Counted from the stretch's first letter, positions 1 through 8,613 are shown. The stretch is 10,476 bases of DNA from JBOHUC01 sp050733935 (GCA_050733935.1 JBOHUC010000103.1:1-10476); one strand, 5' to 3'. The notes: generated from the letters alone by a model not told the origin. A program made the numbers and translations.

Positions 1-1245
1 CGCTGGCTCGCCGGATCCTCCGTTCGCCCGCTCGCCGAGATCGAGCTCGCGGCGACCGCGCGCTGGGCGAGCGGCGTGTCCGAGCTCGACCGCGTGCTCG
101 GCGGAGGCGTGGTCCCGGGATCGCTGCTCCTCGTCGGGGGCGATCCCGGCATCGGGAAGTCCACGCTCATGCTCCAGCTCTCGCGTGCGCTCGCGCTCGC
201 GGACCGGCGTGTCCTCTACGTGGCCGGCGAGGAGTCGGGCCCGCAGGTCCGGTTGCGCGCGGAGCGGCTCGGCACGATTCCGGACACGCTCCTTCTTCTG
301 TGCGAGACGGATGTCGACGCGGTGCTCGCGCACGTTCGTGAGGCGCAACCCGAGGTCGTGATCGTCGACTCGATCCAGACCGCGCTCGCGCCCGATGCGA
401 CCGGTGCCGCCGGATCGGTCACGCAGGTGCGCGAGGCGACGCTCGCGTATCTCGATCTCGCGAAGGGCGCGGGCATCCCCGTGTTCCTGGTCGGACACGT
501 CACGAAGGACGGCGCGGTCGCCGGTCCGCGCGTGCTCGAGCACATGGTGGACGCCGTGCTCTACCTCGAGGGCGAGCGCTATCACGACGTGCGCGTGCTG
601 CGCGCGGCCAAGAACCGCTTCGGCTCGACCGACGAGCTCGGCGTGTTCGAGATGGTGGCCGAGGGCCTCCGTCCGGTCGCGGACGCCTCGCGCGCGTTCC
701 TCGGAGAAGGCGGCCTGAGGGCGGGTGCGTTCACGTCCGGCGTGATCGAGGGGACACGACCCCTCCTGGTCGAAGTGCAGGCGCTCGTCACCGCATCGAG
801 CTTCGCCGCCCCGCAGCGCGTGACGAACGGCTTCGATGCGAAGCGGCTCGCGCTCCTCCTCGCCGTGCTCGAGAAGCGCGTCGGGGTCAAGGTCTCGCAC
901 GGCGACGTGTTCGCGAACGTCGCAGGCGGACTCACGCTCGAAGAGCCGGGCGCGGATCTTGCCGTGCTGCTCGCGGTCGCGTCCTCGCGCGAGGACCGGA
1001 TGCCGGCCGAGGGCACGGTCGCGTTCGGCGAAGTCGGACTCTCGGGCGAAGTGCGACGGGTGCGCCAGCCGGCGCTTCGCGTGCGCGAAGCTGCGCGCCT
1101 CGGCTTCCGCTCCGCGGTCGTTCCCGCCGCGCAGGCCGCCGAGTGCGAGGGGCTCGGACTCTCGATCGCCGGCGTGGCCGACGTCCGCGCGGCGCTCGAA
1201 GCCGGCCTCGGTCCGCGGGCGACGCGCGAGAGCGCCCGAACGTGA
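1..1245 (+). CDS. radA: DNA repair protein RadA (Sms), 5'-truncated by the window edge
   Basis: RadA is a RecA-like ATPase and branch-migration helicase that processes recombination intermediates with RecA in the cytoplasm. The frame is open from base 1, giving 414 residues; the family usually has about 455-460, so roughly 45 N-terminal residues, including the four-cysteine zinc finger, lie outside the window. The GTG at 76 is only an internal Val codon, because the sequence before it (PLAEI...RWASGVSELDRVLGGG) is normal RadA. Visible are the Walker A GGDPGIGKST (about 139-168), the Walker B-like VVIVDSIQT, and the RadA-specific KNRFG motif at 610-624. The C-terminal third is the Lon-protease-like domain (EEPGADLAVLLAVASS, FGEVGLSGEVRRV). 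Its stop overlaps the GTG start of ispDF, so the two are probably co-transcribed and translationally coupled. The radA to ispD/ispF to cysS order is also known from Bacillus. Confidence 0.97.
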   Translation, partial: RWLAGSSVRPLAEIELAATARWASGVSELDRVLGGGVVPGSLLLVGGDPGIGKSTLMLQLSRALALADRRVLYVAGEESGPQVRLRAERLGTIPDTLLLLCETDVDAVLAHVREAQPEVVIVDSIQTALAPDATGAAGSVTQVREATLAYLDLAKGAGIPVFLVGHVTKDGAVAGPRVLEHMVDAVLYLEGERYHDVRVLRAAKNRFGSTDELGVFEMVAEGLRPVADASRAFLGEGGLRAGAFTSGVIEGTRPLLVEVQALVTASSFAAPQRVTNGFDAKRLALLLAVLEKRVGVKVSHGDVFANVAGGLTLEEPGADLAVLLAVASSREDRMPAEGTVAFGEVGLSGEVRRVRQPALRVREAARLGFRSAVVPAAQAAECEGLGLSIAGVADVRAALEAGLGPRATRESART

Positions 1246-2456
1246 ACGTCGCCCTCTTGCTTGCGGCCGGCCGAGGCGAGCGACTCGGATTCGCACTCCC
1301 GAAGGCGGCCGTTCCTCTCGGAGGAAGGCCGCTTGCGGCCTGGAGTCTCGACGCACTCGGAGCGGCCGACGCGATCGAGGGCATCGTTCTCGTCGGCGAC
1401 GAGGCGACGCTCGCGCGCGCGCTCGAGGCTGCCGGCGATGCAGCGCGGGCCAAGCTCGCGGCAGTCGTCCCGGGAGGAGCGACGCGCCAAGAGTCCGCGG
1501 CACGCGGTCTCGCGGCCGCGAGCCCCAGGGCGCGACTCGTCCTCGTGCACGATGCGGCGCGTCCGTTCGCTTCGCCGGCACTTTTCGACGGGGTTGCGGC
1601 CGCCGCCGGGCGGACCGGTGCCGCGCTCGCGGCGGTCCCGCTCATGGACTCGCTCAAGCGGGTCGCGAACGAGCGCGTGGTCGCGACCGTGGAGCGCGCC
1701 GGCCTCTGGCGCGCACAGACTCCCCAGGGATTCGAGAGCGCGCTCTTCCGCCGCGCTCACGCGGAAGCCGCGCGTGCCGGTGCGAGCGCAACCGACGACG
1801 TCGCGCTCGTCGAGCGGCTCGGACATCCGGTCGAGATCGTCCCCGGCGCCGAATCGAACCGGAAGATCACGTCGGCCGAAGATCTCGCGTGGGCCGAAGC
1901 GCACGTCGCGTCCGCGCGCGGGGAAAGCGCCGGGAGCGCCGAGCGCGCGGAGGCCGCCGATCTCCGCATGAGCCCGCGCACGGGGATCGGGTACGATGTG
2001 CACCCGTTCGCGCCCGATCGGCCGCTCGTCCTCGGCGGGGTGCGCGTTCCGCACGATCGCGGACTCGCGGGACACTCCGACGCCGACGCGCTCGCGCACG
2101 CAGTCGCCGACGCGATGCTCGGGGCGCTCGCGCTCGGCGATCTGGGATCGCACTTTCCGGATACGGATCCCGCCTGGCGGGGGGCGGACAGCCTCGATCT
2201 GCTCGCCCGCGTGCGTGCGGAGATCGAAGACCGCGGCTACCGCGTCGGCAACGTGGACGCGACCGTGATCGCCGAAGCGCCGCGCCTCGCCCCGCACGTG
2301 GACGCGATGCGGGAGCGCCTCGCCGGCGTCCTTCGCGTAGCCACGGCGTGCGTGAGCGTGAAGGCCACGCGGCACGAGGGTCTGGGGGCGCTCGGGCGCG
2401 GTGAGGGAATCGCGGCGATGGCGATCGTGTCTCTCATTGGAAGGGAGAAGCGTTGA
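1242..2456 (+). CDS. ispDF: Bifunctional IspDF: MEP cytidylyltransferase / MECDP synthase
   Basis: This single 404-residue frame carries two non-consecutive MEP-pathway enzymes. Residues 1 to about 230 are IspD, which makes CDP-methylerythritol from MEP and CTP: the nucleotide loop LLLAAGRGERLG with Lys21, PGGATRQESA, VHDAARPF, TPQGF, TDD and NRKITSAEDL are all present. Residues 243-404 are IspF, which cyclises the CDP-ME 2-phosphate: GIGYDVHPF (metal Asp and His), GHSDADALAHA, DLGSHFPDTDP and KATRHEGLGALGRGEGIAA are intact. The intervening enzyme IspE is not in the window. I chose the GTG at 1242, which overlaps the radA TGA, because the IspD fold starts immediately (MNVALLLAAG); the longer open frame from 1143 lies within radA. 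An in-frame ATG at 1968, with GGAGG about 14 bases upstream, sits at the IspF domain boundary and could allow separate IspF synthesis. Such fusions are known in alpha- and epsilonproteobacteria. Confidence 0.96.
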   Translation: MNVALLLAAGRGERLGFALPKAAVPLGGRPLAAWSLDALGAADAIEGIVLVGDEATLARALEAAGDAARAKLAAVVPGGATRQESAARGLAAASPRARLVLVHDAARPFASPALFDGVAAAAGRTGAALAAVPLMDSLKRVANERVVATVERAGLWRAQTPQGFESALFRRAHAEAARAGASATDDVALVERLGHPVEIVPGAESNRKITSAEDLAWAEAHVASARGESAGSAERAEAADLRMSPRTGIGYDVHPFAPDRPLVLGGVRVPHDRGLAGHSDADALAHAVADAMLGALALGDLGSHFPDTDPAWRGADSLDLLARVRAEIEDRGYRVGNVDATVIAEAPRLAPHVDAMRERLAGVLRVATACVSVKATRHEGLGALGRGEGIAAMAIVSLIGREKR

Positions 2457-3547
2457 GGATCGTCGTGCTCCTCGGGGGAACGTCGGCCGAGCGGGAGATC
2501 TCGCTTCGCACCGGCGGGGGCATCGCCCACGCGCTGCGCGCACGCGGCCACGATGTGACCGCGATCGACACGGCCGACGGCACCGTGCTTCCGGCCGGCA
2601 TGGAGTCGGGCCGGCCGCTGCCGGCGGTCGAAGCTTCCGGCTCCGGCTCGGGCGGTCCCGGTGCGCACGGAGCAGCCGGCGCGTCGGATGCGCGTCCGGT
2701 TCTCCGCGAGCACGTCGATCTCGGGAATGCGGTCGTGCGTGACGCCGATCTCGTCTTTCTCGCGCTCCACGGCGGTGCGGGCGAGGACGGAACGCTCCAG
2801 GCGCTGCTCGATCTCGCCGGCAAAGCCTACACGGGATCGGGCATGCTCGCGTCCGCGGCCGCCATGGACAAGGCGCTGTCGAAGCGACTGTTCGAGCAGG
2901 CCGGCATTCCGACTCCGCCGTGGCGCCTCTATCGGAGGCGCGACGGGGACCAGCCCGACGTCGCGGCGGTCTCGGCGGTCGGCGGATTCCCGGTCGTGAT
3001 CAAGCCGAACGACGAAGGCTCGACATTCGGGCTCACGATCGTGCGCGATGCGTCCGGACTCGCGCCCGCGTTCGAGGAGGCGCTCCGCTACTCGAACAAC
3101 GTGCTTCTCGAAGCGTTCATTCCCGGGCGCGAGCTCACGGTCGCGGTTCTCGGCGACGAGCCTTTGCCGCTGGTCGAGATTTGCCCGAAGAGCGGGCTCT
3201 ACGACTACGAATCGAAGTACACGCCGGGGAAGAGCGAGTACTTCTGCCCGGCGGATCTGCCCGACGAGCTCACGCTCCTGATCCAGGAGCTGTCGGTGCT
3301 CGCATGCCGTGTCCTCGACACGGCGGGCGTGGCGCGGGTCGACTTCCGCCTCGCGCCCGACGGCACGCCGCACTGCCTCGAGGTGAACACGATACCGGGC
3401 ATGACCCAGACGAGCCTCGTTCCGATGGCCGCCCGTGCGGCCGGGCTCTCGTTCGAGGACCTGTGCGAGCGCATCGCGCAGCTCGCGCTCGAGCGCCACG
3501 CGAAGGACCAGCGGCCCGGAGCGCCGCGCCCCGCGCCGTCGCGCTGA
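2453..3547 (+). CDS. ddl: D-alanine--D-alanine ligase
   Basis: This ATP-grasp ligase joins two D-alanines to make the dipeptide end of the peptidoglycan precursor. The protein has 364 residues, within the family range. Visible motifs are the N-terminal GGTSAEREISL (residues 8-18, catalytic Glu15), LHGGAGEDGTLQALLDLAG, YTGSGMLASAAAMDK, the ATP-grasp KPNDEGSTFGL, the omega-loop YDYESKYT (250-257; Tyr here fits dipeptide rather than D-Ala-D-Lac synthesis) and the metal site EVNTIPGMTQTS (Glu310, Asn312). Residues of about 52-80 form a Gly/Ser/Ala-rich insert between two core strands, probably a surface loop. The TTG start at 2453 overlaps the ispDF TGA and is supported by a purine-rich AAGGGAGAAG just upstream (2441-2450). 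ddl is more often found near murC/ftsQ; here it shares an operon with radA-ispDF and probably cysS. Confidence 0.95.
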   Translation: MRIVVLLGGTSAEREISLRTGGGIAHALRARGHDVTAIDTADGTVLPAGMESGRPLPAVEASGSGSGGPGAHGAAGASDARPVLREHVDLGNAVVRDADLVFLALHGGAGEDGTLQALLDLAGKAYTGSGMLASAAAMDKALSKRLFEQAGIPTPPWRLYRRRDGDQPDVAAVSAVGGFPVVIKPNDEGSTFGLTIVRDASGLAPAFEEALRYSNNVLLEAFIPGRELTVAVLGDEPLPLVEICPKSGLYDYESKYTPGKSEYFCPADLPDELTLLIQELSVLACRVLDTAGVARVDFRLAPDGTPHCLEVNTIPGMTQTSLVPMAARAAGLSFEDLCERIAQLALERHAKDQRPGAPRPAPSR

Positions 3548-3587
3548 CGCGCGCATCCCATCCCCGAAGACACACGGAGAGCCGACG

Positions 3588-4994
<1,407 letters not shown>

Positions 4995-5045
4995 GAGCCA
5001 CCATCAGGCCGCGAGCTCCCGGGCGCGGGCCAACTTGCCCCGGGG

Positions 5046-5083
5046 CAACCTGCTGCGCCGCAACCAACCTGCTGCGCAGCAAC
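5046..5083 (+). repeat. Two-copy 19-base tandem repeat
   Basis: The unit CAACCTGCTGCGCCGCAAC (5046-5064) is followed directly by CAACCTGCTGCGCAGCAAC (5065-5083), with one difference (C at 5059, A at 5078). The second copy contains the perfect palindrome TGCTGCGCAGCA (5070-5081). This may be a short slippage duplication; the function is unknown. Confidence 0.8.
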
Positions 5084-5189
5084 CAGCAGCTCCCGCCAGC
5101 GCGAGTTTCCTCCTGGGCCGATCGATCCATAATTAGTTGTGTTATTTACATTTATGGGATCTGACTCTCATGCCCCCAACATTATGTAA

Positions 5190-5209
5190 AACAGGTCTTG
5201 AGACCAGTT
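5190..5209. promoter_or_regulatory. Operator-like inverted repeat in an AT-rich island
   Basis: The arms AACAGGTCT (5190-5198) and AGACCAGTT (5201-5209) are separated by TG and are complementary except at one central position. The dyad closes the AT-rich island of about 90 bases upstream of the small gene. Such a dyad could be a repressor or activator site, or the base of a leader hairpin. No flanking promoter could be assigned firmly: TATGTA at 5183-5188 with CTGACT at 5161-5166 is a weak -10/-35 pair. Confidence 0.35.
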
Positions 5210-5521
5210 GATCGTCCTCGGCCGTCCGCGGATCGCCCGAGGACCGGCCCGGCCCGACCGATCCGGGAGCGAGTCGCCCGGCCCGGCTGCCGGCCACCCT
5301 GGCTTCCCCGGTCTCCGCGGAAACCCAAGGCGCACAATTGGCTTGCTCCCCCAATCCGGGGAGGCCTAGGCTTACTCACGGTCTTCCAGGCGGTTGCTGG
5401 TTTCGATCGGAACGCTTACCCGTACCCGGACGCGTTACCGAGAGAGGTCGACAACGCAGGGCACACAACGGTGCGCCGGCCTGGTATGGTGCGGCTTTGT
5501 TTCCGCGCATGGGAGAAGCAA

Positions 5522-5875
5522 ATGCATCTGTGGAGGAGGATGACCGGAATCTCACTCGTGCTGTTTGCGGTGTGTACGAGTTTGATCCTGGTCTCCAGTT
5601 ACACGACGCCGTCCCTGGCCCAGACTGGCGGTGTCATCGACACCGGCACGAAGGACTTCGGAGATGCCGAAGCGGGGGATCCGGATGCTCCGGATGGAGA
5701 TCAAGATCCCACGAACGGAACGATCTCCGGAGACCAGACGGACGGCGGTTCGGCCGGTCCTGGCACCACTGTTGGAAAGTCTACGGATCGTGTCGCGCCG
5801 GCGAAGCGCGGCGGAGCATGGGCGCACTGGATGAAGGCGCTCCGGCTATGGATCCGACTTTCCCTGCAGAACTAG
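5522..5875 (+). CDS. Small exported Asp/Gly-rich protein, unknown function
   Basis: I do not recognise this 117-residue protein. The ATG at 5522 has a good ribosome binding site (GGGAGAAG, 5511-5518). Residues 1-34 look like a signal peptide: basic MHLWRRMTG, a hydrophobic core ISLVLFAVCTSLILVSS, and a signal peptidase I-type site SLA|Q; FAVC is not a good lipobox. The mature part is first acidic and rich in Asp, Gly, Thr and Pro (FGDAEAGDPDAPDGDQD, about 46-62), somewhat like flexible or calcium-binding Asp/Gly segments. It ends in a basic, amphipathic tail (AHWMKALRLWIRLSLQN) that could contact a membrane. The frame is open further upstream to 5198, but that extension has no sensible start or composition. 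The gene precedes the sigma-54 activator gene on the same strand with a strong hairpin between, so joint expression is uncertain. Confidence 0.6.
   Translation: MHLWRRMTGISLVLFAVCTSLILVSSYTTPSLAQTGGVIDTGTKDFGDAEAGDPDAPDGDQDPTNGTISGDQTDGGSAGPGTTVGKSTDRVAPAKRGGAWAHWMKALRLWIRLSLQN
5759..5776 (+). promoter_or_regulatory. Weak sigma-54-like box inside the small gene
   Basis: CCTGGCACCACTGTTGGA has the TGGCAC -24 element and the correct 10-base gap, but the -12 element is TTGG instead of TTGC. It lies about 215 bases before the activator start at 5989. If functional it could let the activator control its own gene. The wrong base at the key -12 GC makes chance likely. Confidence 0.2.
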
Positions 5876-5904
5876 CTCAGGAATCAGGGCCGGATCCCAG
5901 GCAG

Positions 5905-5932
5905 CGCGGGCGCGCGCGTGTGCGCGCCCGCG
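5905..5932 (+). terminator. Perfect 11-base-pair GC hairpin after the small gene
   Basis: The arm CGCGGGCGCGC (5905-5915) pairs perfectly with GCGCGCCCGCG (5922-5932) around a 6-base loop, 30 bases past the stop of the small gene. No T-run follows, so it is not a canonical intrinsic terminator. It could still cause pausing, protect the 3' end, or lie in the leader of the activator gene, whose start is 57 bases further on. Confidence 0.45.
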
Positions 5933-5988
5933 AGGTGCACTCACAACGAGAATAAGGACGTCGCGGACCCAGACGCGGCGCTGACGCT

Positions 5989-8445
5989 TTGTTGCCCGAC
6001 GAACGTAAGCGGATCGAAGATCTGGAGGAGCGACTGGTGGCCGCCCCTGACACAGGGACGTCCGGCAGGCTCTCCGATCTCGAAATTCTGGCCGACCTCT
6101 ACGCTCAGGCCGACTCCTACGTGCCCGCGCTCGAGACGCTCGAAGCGCTGCTCGCACGTCCCGAGTCGCGCGAGCTTTCGGCCGCCCACCGCGCGACTCT
6201 TGCACTCAAGCAGGCGACCATCCTCCGTCGTCAGGGCAAGTTCGGCGAAGGCTACGATCGCATCAAACCGCTCGTCGAAGGCGGCGACGAAGCGTTCGCC
6301 CGTGTCCTGCGCATCGCGCTCGCGCTCGAGGGCTCTCCGCTCCTGTGCCAGCTCGGCCGTTACGACGACGCGCTCGAGCTCGCGCGCCGCGCGCATTCGC
6401 TCGCCGAGCTCGAGAGCGACCGGGCGCTCGCCGCTCGCTCGCTCGGGCAGATCGGCTTCGTTCAGCTCCGCCGCGGCGACATGCTGCTTGCCCGCGAGTC
6501 GTACGAGGAGGCGCTCACGCTGTTCCGCCGCCTCGGGGACGAGTCGAGCGTCGCGTGGGTGCGGAGCAACCTCGGCGTCGTGTGCAAGAACCTCTGTGAG
6601 TGGGACGTCGCGCGCACGCACTTCCTCGAGGCGATCGCGATCCACCGTCGTCTCGGCGAGTACGCGCTGCTCGCCAAGCGTCTCCAGAACCTGGGTGTCC
6701 TGCTCGTGAAGAGCGGTGCCTGGGAGCGCGCGCACACCGTGCTCGCGGAGGCGAAGGACTGCTTCACCCGTGTCGGAAACCGCTGGGGCCTCGCGGTGAA
6801 CGCGCTCGCCGAAGGCTGGCTCGCCCGTCTCGAAGGCCGGCTCGACGCGTCGGAGAGCCTGCTCTCCGAAGCGCTCGACAAGAGCCTCTCCGAAGGCTTC
6901 CAGCGCGAGGAAGCGCTCGCGCGCGAGTTCCTCGGCGACGTCGCGTTCGAGCGCGGCGATTTCGAGCGCGCCTCCGAGTCGTACCGCGCGGCGCTCGTGC
7001 TCGGCGAGCGCCTGGCGCCGGCCGGCGACGTCGTGAGCGAAGTCCTCCGCCGCATCGCGGAGACCGACGTCCTGCGCGGCCGGCTCGATGCGGCGAAGAC
7101 CGCTCTCGACCGGGCGCAGCATGTCTGCCGCCTGCTCGATGACCGTTACGAGAACGCCGTGCTCCAGCGCGTGCGTGGCCGTCTCGCGCTCGCCTCCGGC
7201 CAGACCGGCGAAGGGGAGCAGGCGCTCCGCGCGTCCATCAACCTGTTGGGCGAGATGGGCGAGCGTTTCGAGCGCGGCAAGTCCCTCGTCCTGCTCGCGC
7301 ACGCGGTCACCGACCCGACCGAATCGCGAAAGCTCCTGTACCGGGCCAGCGCCTGCTTCGCGGAAGTCGGCGCCGAGCGCGAGCTCGCGGCCGTCGAGCG
7401 CGATCTCGCGGCCCGCGCCCCTTCAACCTCCCGCGCCACCGTATCGCCCGCCCGCGAATCCGCGCCGTCGCCTTCGAACGGCCCGCGGCTCCGCGGACGG
7501 AAGATCGATGCGCCGATTCTCGTCGGTCCGTCGCGCGCGATGAGCCGCGTGCTCGACCTCGTGGCCCGCGCGGCCAGCACCGATCTCTCGGTCATCCTGG
7601 TCGGCGAGACCGGCACCGGGAAGGAGCTCGTGGCACGCGCGATTCACGCCCAGAGCGAACGTGCCGATCGTCCGTTCCTCGCGGTCAACTGCGGGGCGCT
7701 GCGGGCCGAGCTCGCGCTCTCGCAGCTCTTCGGCCATCGGCGCGGCGCCTTCACGGGCGCCCATGCGGACGGCGTGGGCTTCGTCGAGGCCGCTCATACG
7801 GGGACGCTCTTGCTCGACGAGATCGGCGAGCTTCCGGCCGACGTCCAGGTGACCCTTCTGCGCTTCCTCGAATCGGGCGAGTATTTGAGGCTCGGGGAAA
7901 CGCACGCGCGCCGCGCGGACGTCCGCATCCTTGGCGCAACGCACGTCGATCTGCGGCGTGCGGTGGCCGAGCGCCGCTTCCGCGCCGATCTCTTCTACCG
8001 GCTCCACGAGATCGAGATCCACTTGCCGGCGCTCCGCGAGCGTCCGGAGGACATCCTGCCGGTCGCGCGCTACTTCCTGTCGGCCTACGGCGGCGACGGG
8101 GCGCCCGCGCTCGATGTGAGTGCCACCGGGCTTCTCACGTCCTACACGTGGCCCGGCAACGTGCGCGAGCTCGAGAACTGCATGAAGCGCGCGCTCGCTC
8201 TCCTGCCGCATGGTGGCGAGCCGATCACGGGCGCGGTGCTCGAGCCGCTCCTGAGCGGTGTGCCCGGTGACTTCGATCCGCCGGCGCGCGAGTTCTCGGT
8301 GCAGGATCAGGAATCGGAGCGCCGCTCGATCCTCTCGGCTCTCGACGAGTCGCAGGGCAACAAGAGCCGCGCGGCCGACCGCCTCGGAATCTCGCGGAAG
8401 ACCCTCTACGCGCGCATGCGCCGGCTCGGCCTCCCGGTCGAGTAG
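5989..8445 (+). CDS. Sigma-54-dependent transcription activator with N-terminal TPR sensor region
   Basis: This 818-residue bacterial enhancer-binding protein should remodel sigma-54 RNA polymerase using ATP. Residues of about 30-460 are helical TPR-type repeats (for example LGQIGFVQLRRGDMLLARESYEEALTLFRRLG, split over two helices), likely a protein- or ligand-sensing region. There is no receiver, GAF or PAS domain, so it is not an obvious two-component regulator. A Ser/Pro/Ala linker spans about 477-500. The AAA+ domain (510-745) has Walker A GETGTGKE (Lys545), the sigma-54-contacting GAFTGA at 586-591, Walker B LLLDEIGEL (Asp610, Glu611), FRADLFYRL (664-672, putative arginine finger) and WPGNVRELEN (721-730). 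The C-terminus is a Fis-type helix-turn-helix (NKSRAADRLGISRKTLYARM, from 791). The start is uncertain: TTG at 5989 (or 5992) is the first possible start after an in-frame stop at 5953, without a clear ribosome site. A sigma-54 promoter lies 240 bases past its stop. Confidence 0.93.
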   Translation: MLPDERKRIEDLEERLVAAPDTGTSGRLSDLEILADLYAQADSYVPALETLEALLARPESRELSAAHRATLALKQATILRRQGKFGEGYDRIKPLVEGGDEAFARVLRIALALEGSPLLCQLGRYDDALELARRAHSLAELESDRALAARSLGQIGFVQLRRGDMLLARESYEEALTLFRRLGDESSVAWVRSNLGVVCKNLCEWDVARTHFLEAIAIHRRLGEYALLAKRLQNLGVLLVKSGAWERAHTVLAEAKDCFTRVGNRWGLAVNALAEGWLARLEGRLDASESLLSEALDKSLSEGFQREEALAREFLGDVAFERGDFERASESYRAALVLGERLAPAGDVVSEVLRRIAETDVLRGRLDAAKTALDRAQHVCRLLDDRYENAVLQRVRGRLALASGQTGEGEQALRASINLLGEMGERFERGKSLVLLAHAVTDPTESRKLLYRASACFAEVGAERELAAVERDLAARAPSTSRATVSPARESAPSPSNGPRLRGRKIDAPILVGPSRAMSRVLDLVARAASTDLSVILVGETGTGKELVARAIHAQSERADRPFLAVNCGALRAELALSQLFGHRRGAFTGAHADGVGFVEAAHTGTLLLDEIGELPADVQVTLLRFLESGEYLRLGETHARRADVRILGATHVDLRRAVAERRFRADLFYRLHEIEIHLPALRERPEDILPVARYFLSAYGGDGAPALDVSATGLLTSYTWPGNVRELENCMKRALALLPHGGEPITGAVLEPLLSGVPGDFDPPAREFSVQDQESERRSILSALDESQGNKSRAADRLGISRKTLYARMRRLGLPVE

Positions 8446-8470
8446 AGGGCCGTCGCTCGCTGTTTCGCCG

Positions 8471-8486
8471 GGCCGCGTCCGCGGCC
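8471..8486 (+). terminator. Short hairpin after the activator gene
   Basis: GGCCGC (8471-8476) and GCGGCC (8481-8486) form a perfect 6-base stem with loop GTCC, 25 bases after the activator stop. There is no T-run directly after it, so it is only a possible terminator. Confidence 0.35.
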
Positions 8487-8545
8487 TCGAGTGGCACCCC
8501 CCGGTAACACATCCAAATCCTTTTTCGACAAGCACTTCAGTGTGC

Positions 8546-8573
8546 CCTCCGTTTTCGCCCCGGCGAACGGAGG
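8546..8573. promoter_or_regulatory. Palindrome: candidate upstream activator site or hairpin
   Basis: CCTCCGTT (8546-8553) and AACGGAGG (8566-8573) are perfectly complementary. Inside, CGC (8556-8558) pairs with GCG (8563-8565), so as RNA it would form an 8+3 base-pair hairpin. It lies about 115-140 bases upstream of the sigma-54 promoter, the usual distance for an enhancer-binding protein site. As a hairpin it could instead end the activator transcript, but no T-run follows. Confidence 0.4.
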
Positions 8574-8602
8574 AAACACCGACCTTACACTCGCGCCGAA
8601 TC

Positions 8603-8613
8603 CACGATTCGTG
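8603..8613. promoter_or_regulatory. Short palindrome: second candidate activator site
   Basis: CACGA-T-TCGTG is a perfect 5-base-arm dyad about 75-85 bases upstream of the -24 element. Position and symmetry suit a Fis-type helix-turn-helix dimer, but a dyad this short can occur by chance. Confidence 0.3.

Larger units (their letters stand above)
4995..5521 (+). other. Gene-free, hairpin-rich spacer between cysS and the small exported protein gene
   Basis: I see no convincing coding frame on either strand. The first part is GC-rich with palindromes: CCGCG/CGCGG arms at 5009-5028 and a perfect 14-base palindrome TTGCCCCGGGGCAA at 5035-5048, then a tandem repeat. Bases of about 5121-5210 form an AT-rich island, unlike the surroundings, with a 7-base inverted pair TTTACAT (5145-5151) / ATGTAAA (5184-5190) and an operator-like dyad. 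Further on are a perfect 8-base stem GTCCTCGG/CCGAGGAC (5214-5244), a CTCCCC/GGGGAG stem (5346-5363) and the palindrome GCCTAGGC (5364-5371). If transcription starts in the AT-rich island, about 300 bases would form a folded 5' leader of the gene at 5522. No known riboswitch class was recognised and no T-run terminator was found after cysS. Confidence 0.55.

Noticed and set aside
582..2543. Long minus-strand open frames opposite radA/ispDF (also 2237-3610, 3270-4697, 5941-7302, 7423-8640)
   Set aside because: They are Arg/Ala-rich shadows of GC-rich genes on the + strand. None has recognisable domains, and the + frames are clearly the real proteins.
5142..5379. Minus-strand open frames of 65-70 codons in the cysS downstream spacer
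   Set aside because: No ribosome site, no recognisable motif, and the composition is what a GC-rich spacer gives by chance.
5481..5496. CTGGTATGGTGCGGCT as a sigma-54 promoter for the small gene
   Set aside because: GG to GC spacing is 9 and neither the -24 CAC nor the -12 TTGC is present.
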